Positions 44,182 through 53,611 of a stretch of 64,000 bases of DNA are shown one piece after another (position 1 is the first letter of the stretch; every line of letters starts with the position of its first letter). The stretch spans positions 62,001 to 126,000 of the forward strand of contig CBFHKX010000002.1 of NCBI GenBank assembly GCA_965656535.1, given 5' to 3'. The position numbers were made by a program, and so were the translations under genes. The notes below the pieces were generated by a model. It was not told the DNA's origin, searched no databases, and saw nothing but the letters and a program-made list of their open reading frames with translations. The DNA is from Lishizhenia sp965656535. Lineage in GTDB: Bacteria > Bacteroidota > Bacteroidia > Flavobacteriales_D > Crocinitomicaceae.

Positions 44182-44964
44182 TTAAAAGGTGTAAGGAGTT
44201 CCTGGAACATTATCGGGTTTACTCTGCTTTAATTGAAAGCTTTCTCCGTCAAAAACACCGTAAGTAAAATATTTAATCCAGTCGCCAAGGTTATGATATG
44301 TGCTGTTATTCCCTAGATTTATTTTTAAGGGCAAGTGTCTATGTCCAAAAATAAAGTAATCAAAATGTTCTTTTTCCAGTATTTCTTTAGCATAGATAAC
44401 TAGCCATTCTTCATTTTCACCTAAAAATTTTTCGTCGTTAGAACCTGTTTTAGCTCTGCTCTTACGCGATGAATAGTCTGCAACTCCTACACCAAAATTG
44501 GGGTGTAAACGAGCAAAGCACCATTGGAAAAAGTGATTAGAAAAAACTTTTTTGATGAATTTGTATCCTTTGTCGCCAGGACCTAAACCATCACCGTGTC
44601 CAATGTAGAATTTCGCATCGTAAAATGTACGTGTGATTGGTTCTCGGTATAAAGTAACACCTAATTCTTTTGGTAGATAGTCAAAAATCCACATGTCATG
44701 GTTTCCCGTATGAACAGTTATTGGTATTCCAGCGTCTGTTAGTTCTGCAATTTTCCCTTGGAGTCTTACAAAGCCTTTTGGAATAACCCGTTTATATTCG
44801 AACCAAAAATCAAAAATATCTCCAACAAGAAAAATTTCTAAAGCATCGTGTTTAATCGTATCTAACCATTTTACTAAATGCTTTTCTCTTTCTAACGATT
44901 TTTCGTATGTAGGAACACCTAGATGAAAGTCCGACGCAAAATATACCTTCTTTTTGTCACTCAT
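44182..44964 (-). CDS. lpxH: UDP-2,3-diacylglucosamine diphosphatase (LpxH-like)
   Basis: Calcineurin-type phosphoesterase of lipid A synthesis that yields lipid X. Metal-binding motifs are FASDFHLG, GDIFDFWFEY, HTGNHDMWIFDYLP, GHGDGLGPGDKGYK and FGHRHLPL, in LpxH order. The ATG at 44964, one base after the preceding stop codon, is the natural start; the earlier frame start overlaps the TlpA-like gene. Length 260. It closes an operon that starts with lpxK, so two lipid A enzymes bracket it. Confidence 0.87.
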   Translation of the reverse strand: MSDKKKVYFASDFHLGVPTYEKSLEREKHLVKWLDTIKHDALEIFLVGDIFDFWFEYKRVIPKGFVRLQGKIAELTDAGIPITVHTGNHDMWIFDYLPKELGVTLYREPITRTFYDAKFYIGHGDGLGPGDKGYKFIKKVFSNHFFQWCFARLHPNFGVGVADYSSRKSRAKTGSNDEKFLGENEEWLVIYAKEILEKEHFDYFIFGHRHLPLKINLGNNSTYHNLGDWIKYFTYGVFDGESFQLKQSKPDNVPGTPYTF

Positions 44965-44965
44965 T

Positions 44966-46102
44966 TTAATGACCAAAAATAGATTTTAGCGCTTCTTCTA
45001 ATTGTTGTCCACGCAGGTTGGTTTGAATTACCTTTCCTTCTTTATCGATAAGCACAGTGAAAGGAATGGATGAAACACCGTATGCTTGACCAGCCTCACT
45101 TTTCCAACCTTTTAAATCAGAGACATGATTTTCCCATTTAAGGTTATCTTTTTCAATGGCATATTTCCATTTTTGTGCATTATTATCTAACGACACGCTA
45201 TAGATTTCAAAACCATCTTTGTTGTACTTATCGTATAACCTAACCACATTAGGGTTTTCTCTTCTACATGGTCCACACCAAGATGCCCAAAAATCAATAA
45301 GTACCACTTTACCGCGTAGGTTCTTAAGTTCTTTAATAGTTCCGCTAGTATCTGCAAATGCTAGTGCAGGAGCTTCTTTTCCTGGTGCAAGTATTTGTGT
45401 TGCATTATAAGCAGCTCTATTTTGTTCTAATTGTAATTCAACGCTTTTTACAACAGGCGATGCTGGAAAACCTTCGATAATTTCTTTGGCTACTACTTCA
45501 TAGTCTAGAAACTCATCGGGAACTTCAAAGGTAGAAAGAACCGGAAGTAGGGCAGGTGATTGTCTATTTTCTGCTATAAACTTAGAACGATATCCATCAA
45601 AAGTGCGTTGAACAGTCTGAAATTGTTCATTAACCTCTTTAACTTGATTTGGGTTTTGTCTTAAATACGCTTGCGCTTGTTGTTTTTGAAGCGCGTATTC
45701 GTTTGATTTTCTGATAAAGTCGTTCATACTGGTACTCACCTCAGAGCCTACAATATTGCAGTAATAGGCAATATTTTTGCCATCGCCATAAATTTCGATC
45801 TCTTCGTCACCTTGAAAAACGATATTAACATGTTGCTGATCTCCAATACGTATTACATAATAACCTTGGTTGGGCAGTTTTACGGTTGTTTCGAAATTTC
45901 CTTTTTCGTCTGCAACTGTCTTATGCCAGTCTCTATACCCTTGTTTTCCTAAATATTGAGCTACCTTTAATGTGTCGTGAGGTAAATTAAAGATTTGTCC
46001 TTTTAATACAACTGTTATTGGTTTTTGGTTAATTCTGTCTATCTGAGAAAAGGCAGTTTGAGCGCAAATTAAAAGTGCTAAAAGTGTAATCTGTAATTTC
46101 AT
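44966..46102 (-). CDS. TlpA-family thiol:disulfide oxidoreductase, copy 1
   Basis: Exported thioredoxin-fold protein with a signal peptide (to AFSQ), an N-terminal DUF4369-like beta-rich domain (VVLKGQIFNLPHDTLKVAQYLG, residues about 30-130), a helical linker and a C-terminal thioredoxin domain with WASWCGPCRRENPNVV near residue 272 and the cis-proline in SSIPFTVLIDKEG. It probably reduces or rearranges periplasmic disulfides. Length 378. It is a tandem paralogue of the next upstream gene, 10 bases away. Confidence 0.88.
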   Translation of the reverse strand: MKLQITLLALLICAQTAFSQIDRINQKPITVVLKGQIFNLPHDTLKVAQYLGKQGYRDWHKTVADEKGNFETTVKLPNQGYYVIRIGDQQHVNIVFQGDEEIEIYGDGKNIAYYCNIVGSEVSTSMNDFIRKSNEYALQKQQAQAYLRQNPNQVKEVNEQFQTVQRTFDGYRSKFIAENRQSPALLPVLSTFEVPDEFLDYEVVAKEIIEGFPASPVVKSVELQLEQNRAAYNATQILAPGKEAPALAFADTSGTIKELKNLRGKVVLIDFWASWCGPCRRENPNVVRLYDKYNKDGFEIYSVSLDNNAQKWKYAIEKDNLKWENHVSDLKGWKSEAGQAYGVSSIPFTVLIDKEGKVIQTNLRGQQLEEALKSIFGH

Positions 46103-46112
46103 AATTCTTGTT

Positions 46113-47366
46113 TTATTTCAAAAGGGATTCCAACTTTCGTTCCAAAGCTGCTCCTCTTAGTCCTTTTTCTATTATCTCACCATTTTTATTGATTAAAACG
46201 GTGTAGGGTATTCCTTGGAATTTGTAAGTACCAACCACTGAAGATTTCCATCCTTTTAGGTCAGATACATGATTTTTCCAAATTAATTCGTCAGAAGCAA
46301 TTGCGCGTTTCCATGCATTGGCATCATTGTCTAAAGAAACACTAAATATTTCAAATCCTTTGTCTTTATATTCGTTATACATTCTAACTACATTCGGATT
46401 TTCTCTTCTGCACGGAGCACACCAAGATGCCCAAAAGTCAATAAGTACAACTTTACCGCGCAAATCGGATAGACTTCTCGTTTTTCCACTTGGATCTTTC
46501 ATGCTGATTTCAGGAGCAACTTTCATTGATTCAAAAGAAACGTACTCGTTATATCCACTTTCTAGTTGGTTTACTTGTAAAATAATCTGATTACTGATAG
46601 GATTAGATGGATAAGTACGGTTAAATCCGTCTTGCATTTTCTTTAATGTTTTAATGTTAGAACCGTCCCAGTTTTCAAAACCACCAAGATATTCTAGCGG
46701 ATACAATTCTTTCATTAAAATAAGATTGGCAGGATTATCGGGGTCTGAGTCTATCGCTTTTTTACAATAATTGTCTAATGGTGCTTTATTCTTTTCAATT
46801 AATGCTACAAGTGTTGTTTGATTCATTTTTTCTGGATTTTTCAAACCTCTTTGGAATTCAATAAAGTCAAATAGTTTATCAAAGTATCCGTTTAATTGAT
46901 CTGCCCAAGCTGTACCGCTGTATTTTGGTGCTTGGTTGAAGTTATCAAAATTTACGGTTATGTAAACAGAGTCGTCAATATTCAACGTTAATGGAATTGC
47001 TTTTTCAGCGTTTGGGTTGTTTGTTTTTTCAACTAATCTCAGCTGATAAATTCCCATGTCTGCAATATTTCCTTGTATGTTAAAATTTCCTTGGTCATCT
47101 GCATAAGTTGTTCCTAGCACAATAGGACCTTGCGGTGTATTTGCTTCTACATTTAATTGCGCATGTATACCGTTTTCTATTTTACCTGCTACTGTAAAAT
47201 TAATTTCACCAATTTTAGATGTTAATTTATCATTATTGGTTTCTTTTAAATTCGTAGCATCGTTTTCTTCTACTAGATTAGAAACGTTTGTTTCTTCAGA
47301 TGTATCGTTTGATGAACAGCTTAATAAAACTGCACTTAATATAAGTATGTATAGACTATTTTTCAT
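46113..47366 (-). CDS. TlpA-family thiol:disulfide oxidoreductase lipoprotein, copy 2
   Basis: Same layout as its downstream paralogue: lipoprotein signal peptide (cysteine in AVLLSCSSND), DUF4369-like domain (INFTVAGKIENGIHAQLNVEANT), linker and thioredoxin domain. The redox motif is WASWCAPCRREN, CAPC instead of CGPC, and the cis-proline is in QGIPYTVLINKNG. Lipid anchoring versus a plain signal peptide and the different dipeptide between the cysteines suggest the copies have separated in location or redox partner. Length 417. It overlaps the gatB stop by 4 bases. Confidence 0.88.
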   Translation of the reverse strand: MKNSLYILILSAVLLSCSSNDTSEETNVSNLVEENDATNLKETNNDKLTSKIGEINFTVAGKIENGIHAQLNVEANTPQGPIVLGTTYADDQGNFNIQGNIADMGIYQLRLVEKTNNPNAEKAIPLTLNIDDSVYITVNFDNFNQAPKYSGTAWADQLNGYFDKLFDFIEFQRGLKNPEKMNQTTLVALIEKNKAPLDNYCKKAIDSDPDNPANLILMKELYPLEYLGGFENWDGSNIKTLKKMQDGFNRTYPSNPISNQIILQVNQLESGYNEYVSFESMKVAPEISMKDPSGKTRSLSDLRGKVVLIDFWASWCAPCRRENPNVVRMYNEYKDKGFEIFSVSLDNDANAWKRAIASDELIWKNHVSDLKGWKSSVVGTYKFQGIPYTVLINKNGEIIEKGLRGAALERKLESLLK

Positions 47367-48823
47367 TTTGCTTCTAGCATTTCTCTCATTAATTTATTAG
47401 ACGCTTTTGGATCAGCTTTTCCTTTAGAAACCTTCATTAATTGTCCCATAAAAAAACCTGTAAGCTTCTTTTCACCTGCTCTATAACGCGCAACTTCGTC
47501 TGGATGTTGTTCTATTACCTGCGAAATGTACTGTTTGATGTTGTCTTCGTCAGAATCTTGAATTAGGTTAAGACGTTCTGCAATATCCAAAGGTGCCGTA
47601 TTCGGCTCTTTAACAAATACTGGGAAAATCTTTTGAGAAGCAACTGAAGAGCTTACCTTTCCTTCATCAACGATTTGAATTAAGTTGGCTATACCTTGTG
47701 CCGAAATTGGGAAGTTATCAATCTCTATTCCTTCTTGGTTTAAGTATGACTTCACATCTCCCATTACCCAATTTGTAGCAGCTTTGAAATTGTTTGTGTG
47801 TTTCAAAATATCGTTGTAAAACAGAGCAATTCCTTTATTATCCGTAAGGTTGTAGGCGTCGTAATCAGAAAGGCCATATACTTCCGTGTAGCGCTTAAAT
47901 AGCGTAGCAGGTAGTTCTGGCATATTCAGCTTTACTTCTTCAATTTCATCTAATGTTATTTTGATAGGCTGTAAATCAGGTTCTGGAAAATAACGATAGT
48001 CATTTGCAGCTTCTTTGGAACGCATTGAGATGGTAGATGAATTTACGGCATCAAAAGAACGTGTTTCTTGAGCGATAACCTCACCGTTATCTAGAGCAGT
48101 TATTTGTCGGTCAATTTCGAACTCAATTGCCCGTTGTACATTTCGTATTGAGTTCATATTTTTCACCTCTACCTTTGTTCCAAATGTTTTAGAACCCTTT
48201 TGCATTACAGAAATGTTAGCATCACATCTAAGCGATCCTTCTTCCATGTTTCCGTCACATATGTCTAGGTATCGGACAAGTTTACGAATTTCAGAAACAT
48301 AGGCATATGCTTCGTCAGACGAGCGTAAGTCTGGCTCAGAAACAATTTCTAGTAAAGGTGTCCCAGCTCTATTTAAGTCAACCAAAGTATCATAAACATC
48401 CACATCGTGTATACTTTTTCCGGCATCCTCTTCCATATGGATACGGGTAAGTCCTATTTCTTTCTTGTCTCCATCGGGTAAATTAATGATTACTTTACCG
48501 CCTGTACAAATGGGTGTTTTATCTTGTGTAATTTGATAACCTTTTGGTAAATCTGGGTAGAAATAATTTTTTCTTGCAAAATACTGATTGGGTGCAATAT
48601 CACAGTCTAACGCTAAACCTAGCTTGATGGCAAATTCTATTGTCTTTTTGTTCATCATAGGTAAAGTACCTGGATGCCCTAACGTAATTGCACTAATATT
48701 TGTATTGGGCTGAGCGCCGTACTCATTAATATCGTTAGAATAGGCTTTGGTTTTAGTAAGCATTTGAGCATGTACTTCTAAACCTATTACTACTTCGTAA
48801 TTATCTCTGTTAATGTTCGCCAT
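47363..48823 (-). CDS. gatB: Glutamyl-tRNA(Gln)/aspartyl-tRNA(Asn) amidotransferase subunit B
   Basis: tRNA-binding and kinase subunit of GatCAB. The N-terminal catalytic cradle has YEVVIGLEVHAQMLTKTKAYS, TLGHPGTLPMMNK, RKNYFYPDLPKGYQITQ, LTRIHMEEDAGKSIHD and MEEGSLRCDANISV. The C-terminal helical YqeY-like tail ends in GQLMKVSKGKADPKASNKLMREML. Length 486 is standard. gatA and gatC are not in the window. One-base overlap with the nucleoside phosphorylase stop. Confidence 0.96.
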   Translation of the reverse strand: MANINRDNYEVVIGLEVHAQMLTKTKAYSNDINEYGAQPNTNISAITLGHPGTLPMMNKKTIEFAIKLGLALDCDIAPNQYFARKNYFYPDLPKGYQITQDKTPICTGGKVIINLPDGDKKEIGLTRIHMEEDAGKSIHDVDVYDTLVDLNRAGTPLLEIVSEPDLRSSDEAYAYVSEIRKLVRYLDICDGNMEEGSLRCDANISVMQKGSKTFGTKVEVKNMNSIRNVQRAIEFEIDRQITALDNGEVIAQETRSFDAVNSSTISMRSKEAANDYRYFPEPDLQPIKITLDEIEEVKLNMPELPATLFKRYTEVYGLSDYDAYNLTDNKGIALFYNDILKHTNNFKAATNWVMGDVKSYLNQEGIEIDNFPISAQGIANLIQIVDEGKVSSSVASQKIFPVFVKEPNTAPLDIAERLNLIQDSDEDNIKQYISQVIEQHPDEVARYRAGEKKLTGFFMGQLMKVSKGKADPKASNKLMREMLEAK

Positions 48824-49635
48824 TATATTTGGGTAATCAATTCTTTAATTATTGTCGTCATCTTTGGCTCTTGCTTCCCTGCAACAGCAATTATTTCTGC
48901 AACGTCTACTTTTTTAATTTTCCCGGGTACGCCCAAATCGGTAATAATCGATATTGCAAAACACGGTATATCCATGTGTCTTGCAACAGTTATTTCAGGA
49001 ATGGTAGACATACCCACTGCGTCTGCTCCTAAGATACGAATCATTTTGTATTCAGCCGGTGTTTCTAGCATAGGTCCTGTTAAACCATAGTAAACTCCTT
49101 CCGCAATTCGAATGTTGTTTTCTTGTGCAACTTTTTTTCCTAGCGCAATCATTTTAGGGTCGTAAGCTTCAAACATATCAACAAAACGCGGACCCATTTC
49201 GTCTATATTTTTTCCAATCAGCGGATTTCCTGGGAAAGCATTGATATGGTCATTTATAATCATAATTTCACCAACTTCAAAGTCTGGATTAACTCCACCA
49301 GCTGCGTTAGAAACAACAAGTTTTTTAATTCCCAAATACTTCATAACGCGAACAGGGAAAGTAACTTGCTCAAATGAGTAGCCTTCGTAGAAATGAAACC
49401 TTCCTTGCATGGCAACTACGTGTTTATCTCCAAGTTTTCCAAAGATTAGTTTGCCAGAATGACTCTCCACTGTTGAAATGGGAAAGTTTGGAATATTCTC
49501 ATAAGAAATTTCCGTAATAATCTCAATTTCTTTGACTAATCCGCCTAAACCAGTTCCTAAAATAATACCAACTTGTGGTTGCGTTGTAATTTTAGACTTA
49601 ATATATTCTACAGTTTGATTAATTTGTGCTAACAT
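48823..49635 (-). CDS. Purine-nucleoside phosphorylase (PNP, trimeric type)
   Basis: Cleaves purine nucleosides with phosphate for purine salvage. Motifs are GIILGTGLGGLVKEI, VESHSGKLIFGKLG, MQGRFHFYEGYSFEQV, VVSNAAGGVNPDFEVGEIM, DHINAFPGNPLIG, and the ADAVGMSTIPEITVARHMDIP base-binding segment. The ATG at 49635 gives the family-like MLAQINQTVEYIKSK start; the ATG four codons earlier would deepen the overlap with lpxK. Length 270. Confidence 0.92.
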   Translation of the reverse strand: MLAQINQTVEYIKSKITTQPQVGIILGTGLGGLVKEIEIITEISYENIPNFPISTVESHSGKLIFGKLGDKHVVAMQGRFHFYEGYSFEQVTFPVRVMKYLGIKKLVVSNAAGGVNPDFEVGEIMIINDHINAFPGNPLIGKNIDEMGPRFVDMFEAYDPKMIALGKKVAQENNIRIAEGVYYGLTGPMLETPAEYKMIRILGADAVGMSTIPEITVARHMDIPCFAISIITDLGVPGKIKKVDVAEIIAVAGKQEPKMTTIIKELITQI

Positions 49636-50677
49636 AATTTTCAACATTTTTTAGAAAACGCTCTTTTTCATCCATTTCAATACCAATACTTTGGTAGTAC
49701 CAAGGGTATTTTTGAATCAATTTTACCACAGCCGGATGCAACAAACGCATAAAGTCTTTTTCAGTTGTTACAATGGCCTTTTTCTCGTGTGCAAAAATAT
49801 CAAAAATCCTGTGAATTTCGTGTATATCAGAGGGCGTAAATTGGTGGTGGTCAGAAAACCGAACGAGGTCAATTTTAAATGATTTTTGTAGTTGTTCAAT
49901 TAATGGAGTTGGATTGGCAATTCCAGTAACTAAGACTACACCAGTTGGTAAAGATTCTAAATCAGTAAATAGGTTCTGATCTTGAAAATTTACAGGTAAG
50001 ATTGGACCATAAGCGATAGAAGAAAAGTATATAGGAACTTTAACGTTAAGTTCTTTTTTGATTTTTTCTTTTTCCAATGGAGTACAACTTTGAGGTGTTT
50101 TTGTTACTACAACCAAGTTGGCCCTTGTTTTTTGTTTTCTAAATTCCCTTAAATTTCCTGCGGGTAAAACATAATCGCGCGTAAACAATTCTGAATAGTC
50201 TGTGAGTAAAATGTTACAATCTCTTTCAATTTTTCGGTGTTGATAAGCATCGTCTAAAAGAATCAGCTCTGTATTTTTTAGTTGGTTTTCTATTTTTTTT
50301 GCTCCCAAAGCTCTGTCTTCACAAACAACAACATGTATGGCATCTTTGTGTTTCGTTTTATAGAAAAGTGGTTCATCTCCAATTGTCTCTGTATTAGAGT
50401 GAGCCGTAGCAAGTAAATAGCCCTTTGTTTTTCTGCCGTATCCTCTTGAGAGTATCGTTACGTGATAGTTTTGCTTGAAATAAGTTGTCAAAAAGTCAAC
50501 ATGCGGAGTTTTACCTGTACCTCCTGTGGATAGGTTGCCGATAGAAATAACAGGTATTTTTGAGGCATAGCTTTTTTTAATTTTGGTGTTAAACAAAAAG
50601 CTTCTAATCTCCATTATGAATCCGTAAATCCAACCGAAAGGCAGTAATATTTTCCTCAAATCTTTCAAATCAGTCAA
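49619..50677 (-). CDS. lpxK: Tetraacyldisaccharide 4'-kinase (LpxK)
   Basis: Inner-membrane kinase that phosphorylates lipid A disaccharide. The Walker A loop is ISIGNLSTGGTGKTPHVDFL near residue 45, with an N-terminal amphipathic membrane segment before it; LSRGYGRKTKGY, DEPLFYKTK, LILLDDAYQHRKI and VVTKTP follow. No in-frame ATG exists upstream of the membrane segment: TTG codons at 50677, 50668 or 50659 are the only starts that keep the family-typical N-terminus (LRKILLPFGWIYG). A -7-like TATTTTTG overlaps the first TTG, so 50668 or 50659 may be the true start. First gene of the lpxK-lpxH operon. Confidence 0.93.
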   Translation of the reverse strand: MTDLKDLRKILLPFGWIYGFIMEIRSFLFNTKIKKSYASKIPVISIGNLSTGGTGKTPHVDFLTTYFKQNYHVTILSRGYGRKTKGYLLATAHSNTETIGDEPLFYKTKHKDAIHVVVCEDRALGAKKIENQLKNTELILLDDAYQHRKIERDCNILLTDYSELFTRDYVLPAGNLREFRKQKTRANLVVVTKTPQSCTPLEKEKIKKELNVKVPIYFSSIAYGPILPVNFQDQNLFTDLESLPTGVVLVTGIANPTPLIEQLQKSFKIDLVRFSDHHQFTPSDIHEIHRIFDIFAHEKKAIVTTEKDFMRLLHPAVVKLIQKYPWYYQSIGIEMDEKERFLKNVENYVSTN

Positions 50678-50745
50678 AAATAATAATATGAAACTGCTTT
50701 TATGGCATTCGTTATCTATTCTTTGTTTTATTTTTACACAACTTT

Positions 50746-51681
50746 ATGATGGGAAAACTTGCATATTACCTCTTAATTATTCCGGTTTCTTATTTACCGA
50801 TGCCTGTTTTGTATCTGTTTACTGACTTTTTTTATTTATTGTTATTAACCGTAGTGCCATACAGAAGAACAGTTGTGCGTGCTAACATTAATAATTCATT
50901 TCCGGATAAAACGGCAAAAGAGAAAAAAAGAATTGAACGTCAGTTTTATCGCTATTTAACCGATTTATTGGCCGAATCAACAAAAAATCTAACCATTTCA
51001 AAACACAAATTACGTAAAAGATTTACGGTTAAAAATCCAGATTTGATGCAAAAGCTCTTTGAAAATAAAGAAAATGTGCTTTTGGTTTCAGGGCATTACA
51101 ACAATTGGGAGTTTTTTTTAACAGCGCAAGATTTATTATTTGAACATAAGGCAGTTGGAGTCGGTAAGCCATTGTCGAGCGCGTTTTGGGACAAAAAAAT
51201 TAACGCACGAAGAGAAAGGTTTGGTATGCAAGTTATACACAGGAAAAATTTTGATGAGCGTTTTGAAAAATTAATTTCAGACCCAACGCCTTTTGCAACC
51301 CTTCTTTTGGTAGATCAATCTACCGCAGATTCGCTTAAAAGCTTTTGGACAACTTTTTTAAATCAAGAAACAGCAGTTATTTACGGACCAGAAATGCTTG
51401 CTGTTAAACATAATTTTCCTGTTGTATTTTTTCATACAGAAAAAGTGTCGCGCGGTCACTATTCCATCCATCTTCAGTTAGTAACAAAAACTCCTAGAAA
51501 AACAGAATGGGGAGAAATTACAAAAACTCATGTTAAAATGATGGAAAATGTAATTAAAGAAAATCCTTCTCGGTGGTTGTGGTCGCATAAAAGATGGAAA
51601 CGAGAGATACCAGAAGATTTAGTTTCCTTAAAAGAGAAGCAGAAAGAGAAGTTTAATGCGTTAAAAAAGGCTGTTTTATGA
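50746..51681 (+). CDS. Lipid A acyltransferase (LpxL/HtrB-like)
   Basis: Lysophospholipid acyltransferase-family enzyme likely to add a secondary acyl chain to lipid A. It has an N-terminal membrane helix (YYLLIIPVSYLPMPVLYLFTDFFYLLLL region) and the catalytic HX4E motif in VSGHYNNWEFFL near residue 118. VDQSTADSLKSFWTTFLNQE and RWLWSHKRWKRE are also typical. Length 311. It is divergent from lpxK, which fits a lipid A region, and overlaps the next gene by 4 bases. Confidence 0.9.
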   Translation: MMGKLAYYLLIIPVSYLPMPVLYLFTDFFYLLLLTVVPYRRTVVRANINNSFPDKTAKEKKRIERQFYRYLTDLLAESTKNLTISKHKLRKRFTVKNPDLMQKLFENKENVLLVSGHYNNWEFFLTAQDLLFEHKAVGVGKPLSSAFWDKKINARRERFGMQVIHRKNFDERFEKLISDPTPFATLLLVDQSTADSLKSFWTTFLNQETAVIYGPEMLAVKHNFPVVFFHTEKVSRGHYSIHLQLVTKTPRKTEWGEITKTHVKMMENVIKENPSRWLWSHKRWKREIPEDLVSLKEKQKEKFNALKKAVL

Positions 51682-52709
51682 AAAAATATAATTTGATTCT
51701 TATTATGCTGTTTGTTTCTTTTTTAGGTAAAAGTCAACTTCAATCTATAGAAATAATTAGTGTAAAGAATATACAACTTTCTCCCGACACAAGCTACAGT
51801 AGATCTATCAAATGCAAAGATAGTACTTGGTACGCTGCTTGCTCTAATGGCTCAATTTATTTATACGATACAAAAACACAAAAAACATCAGAAGTGTTCG
51901 GATATGAAGTTGAAGAATTACGCGATATAGAATTGTTGGGTAACGGAAACGTTTTAGCGATGATGAGTGGTTCAACAGGTAAGTTCGTTAAAATTGGTCC
52001 GGGAAGTAGAACGTCTACAGATAAATCTTCTATTTTAGATAGTGTGTTTTTAGACGGTATGGACTTTTCACCTTCAGGAGTTGGTGTTTTGATGGGAGAC
52101 CCTGTAGATGGAAGCTTTACTGTTTTTTTTAGTAATGATTTTGGAAGCACATGGGAAGTATTGGAACCTAAAATTAAAGCAGAAAAAGGTGAGGCCGGTT
52201 ATGCTGCTAGCGGTACCAATATTCAATTAATACACGATGGTTTGTTTTACTTTGTTAGCGGTGGTAGTAAAAGTAAACTGTATAAGGTAGATTTTTCAGG
52301 ATTTGATAATGCTACAACAACAGTGTCTAACATACCCATGCAAAACGGAGAAGGAAAGGGCGCCTTTTCATTATTTTTTAAAAATGAAAAAGAAGGAGTT
52401 GTAGTAGGTGGTGATTATAAAAATCCAGACAATAGTGAAGATGCCTGCTTCTTTACCTATGACGGTGGTGAAACTTGGACGAAACCAACCACACCATTTA
52501 GCGGATATAAATCATGTGTTATTTACAGTAAGAAATACAATGTTTTATTTGCTAGTGGAAGAACTGGATTAGATTATTCTTTAGATTTCGGTGAAAATTG
52601 GATTAAACTTTCTGATACTCCAATGTTTGCCCTTACTTTTTTTGGAGAAAACTTGTTAGGAACAACTAGAAATGGTATTATTAAGCAAATCGAATTAAAA
52701 TTTATTTAA
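51678..52709 (+). CDS. Exported BNR/YCF48-type beta-propeller protein
   Basis: A 343-residue secreted protein with a signal peptide (to LGKSQ) and repeated beta-propeller blades with Asp-box-like motifs: FFSNDFGSTWEVL, FTYDGGETWTKP and YSLDFGENWIKL. Similar proteins are annotated as oxidoreductases or as photosystem-stability-like factors in Bacteroidota, without experimental support that I know of. It is coupled to the acyltransferase gene by an ATGA overlap. Confidence 0.8.
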   Translation: MKKYNLILIMLFVSFLGKSQLQSIEIISVKNIQLSPDTSYSRSIKCKDSTWYAACSNGSIYLYDTKTQKTSEVFGYEVEELRDIELLGNGNVLAMMSGSTGKFVKIGPGSRTSTDKSSILDSVFLDGMDFSPSGVGVLMGDPVDGSFTVFFSNDFGSTWEVLEPKIKAEKGEAGYAASGTNIQLIHDGLFYFVSGGSKSKLYKVDFSGFDNATTTVSNIPMQNGEGKGAFSLFFKNEKEGVVVGGDYKNPDNSEDACFFTYDGGETWTKPTTPFSGYKSCVIYSKKYNVLFASGRTGLDYSLDFGENWIKLSDTPMFALTFFGENLLGTTRNGIIKQIELKFI

Positions 52710-52824
52710 TTAAGGTGTAACTTGATTAATTTGATTACGTTTAATATCTGTTAATGATTTGTTAAAACAGCATGTAAACAAAATCAAGGCACAATTATTG
52801 AATTTAGTAGACAAAACAAAAAGA

Positions 52825-53547
52825 ATGAAAAAATTATTGACATTAGCATTACTAGCAGTTGGATTTGGAGTTTTCGGACAAGAAGACTACGAAGAATTGC
52901 TTATTTTGAAAGCCGACAACAACTGGGACAAACTAATTAAAAAATCTGCCGGTTACACAGAGAAAGACAAAACGAAAAATGATCCGTTGCCCTATTATTA
53001 TCTAGCTGTAGGTTTATACAATATTTCTTTTGACGCCGATAGAGATATGGATAACTATAAAAACGCCTACAAAGACTGTATGTCTACCATAGGTAAGTTT
53101 ATGAGAAAAGATAAAGACAGCTCTGTATTTTTAGATAAAAGAGATTTTTTTTCTGAGGTAAAAATGTCTTTAGTCGAAACAATCAAAAACGATATAGAAG
53201 CTGGAGATTACAGGAAAGCATTTAGTTGGGTAACTAAAGTTTATAAGTTCGACCGTTACGAGTTAGGTGCCAAATATTTAGAGGGAGCATGTAAGCATAA
53301 CTCAGGCGATAAAAGTACAGCGCGTTACAAATGGAAAGAAGCAGATGAAATTTTAGCTTCAACAAAATCAGTGAGTGACTGGAGAGAGGAAGATTTAGAG
53401 CTTTTGAAATTAGGAGTTATGGAGTCTGCAAAATGTATGGCAGAGTCTAGACAAATGGATAAAGCGAAAGAAATGTTGGATAAAGTTGCTCCTTGGTTTG
53501 AAACAGACGATGATTTCAAACGAAAATACAATGAAATTGTAAATTAA
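52825..53547 (+). CDS. Secreted hypothetical protein, TPR-like
   Basis: A 240-residue exported protein of unknown function. The ATG at 52825 gives an obvious signal peptide (MKKLLTLALLAVGFGVFGQ); the longer frame has a non-ATG start with no such sequence. The mature part is helical with repeats of about 35 residues (NNWDKLIKKSAGYTEK, YYYLAVGLYNISFDADR, KAFSWVTKVYKFDRYELGAKYLEGA, MDKAKEMLDKVAPWF) that look like divergent tetratricopeptide helices. It ends at a bidirectional terminator. Confidence 0.7.
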   Translation: MKKLLTLALLAVGFGVFGQEDYEELLILKADNNWDKLIKKSAGYTEKDKTKNDPLPYYYLAVGLYNISFDADRDMDNYKNAYKDCMSTIGKFMRKDKDSSVFLDKRDFFSEVKMSLVETIKNDIEAGDYRKAFSWVTKVYKFDRYELGAKYLEGACKHNSGDKSTARYKWKEADEILASTKSVSDWREEDLELLKLGVMESAKCMAESRQMDKAKEMLDKVAPWFETDDDFKRKYNEIVN

Positions 53548-53564
53548 GTATTTCACAATTCCGA

Positions 53565-53598
53565 TAAAAAAAAGCCCGTAGTTTTACGGGCTTTTTTT
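53565..53598. terminator. Bidirectional intrinsic terminator
   Basis: An A-run, a perfect 8-base stem (AGCCCGTA / TACGGGCT) with a 4-base loop and a T-run lie between two convergent genes. It can stop transcription from either side. Confidence 0.92.
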
Positions 53599-53611
53599 AT
53601 TGTATAATTAT

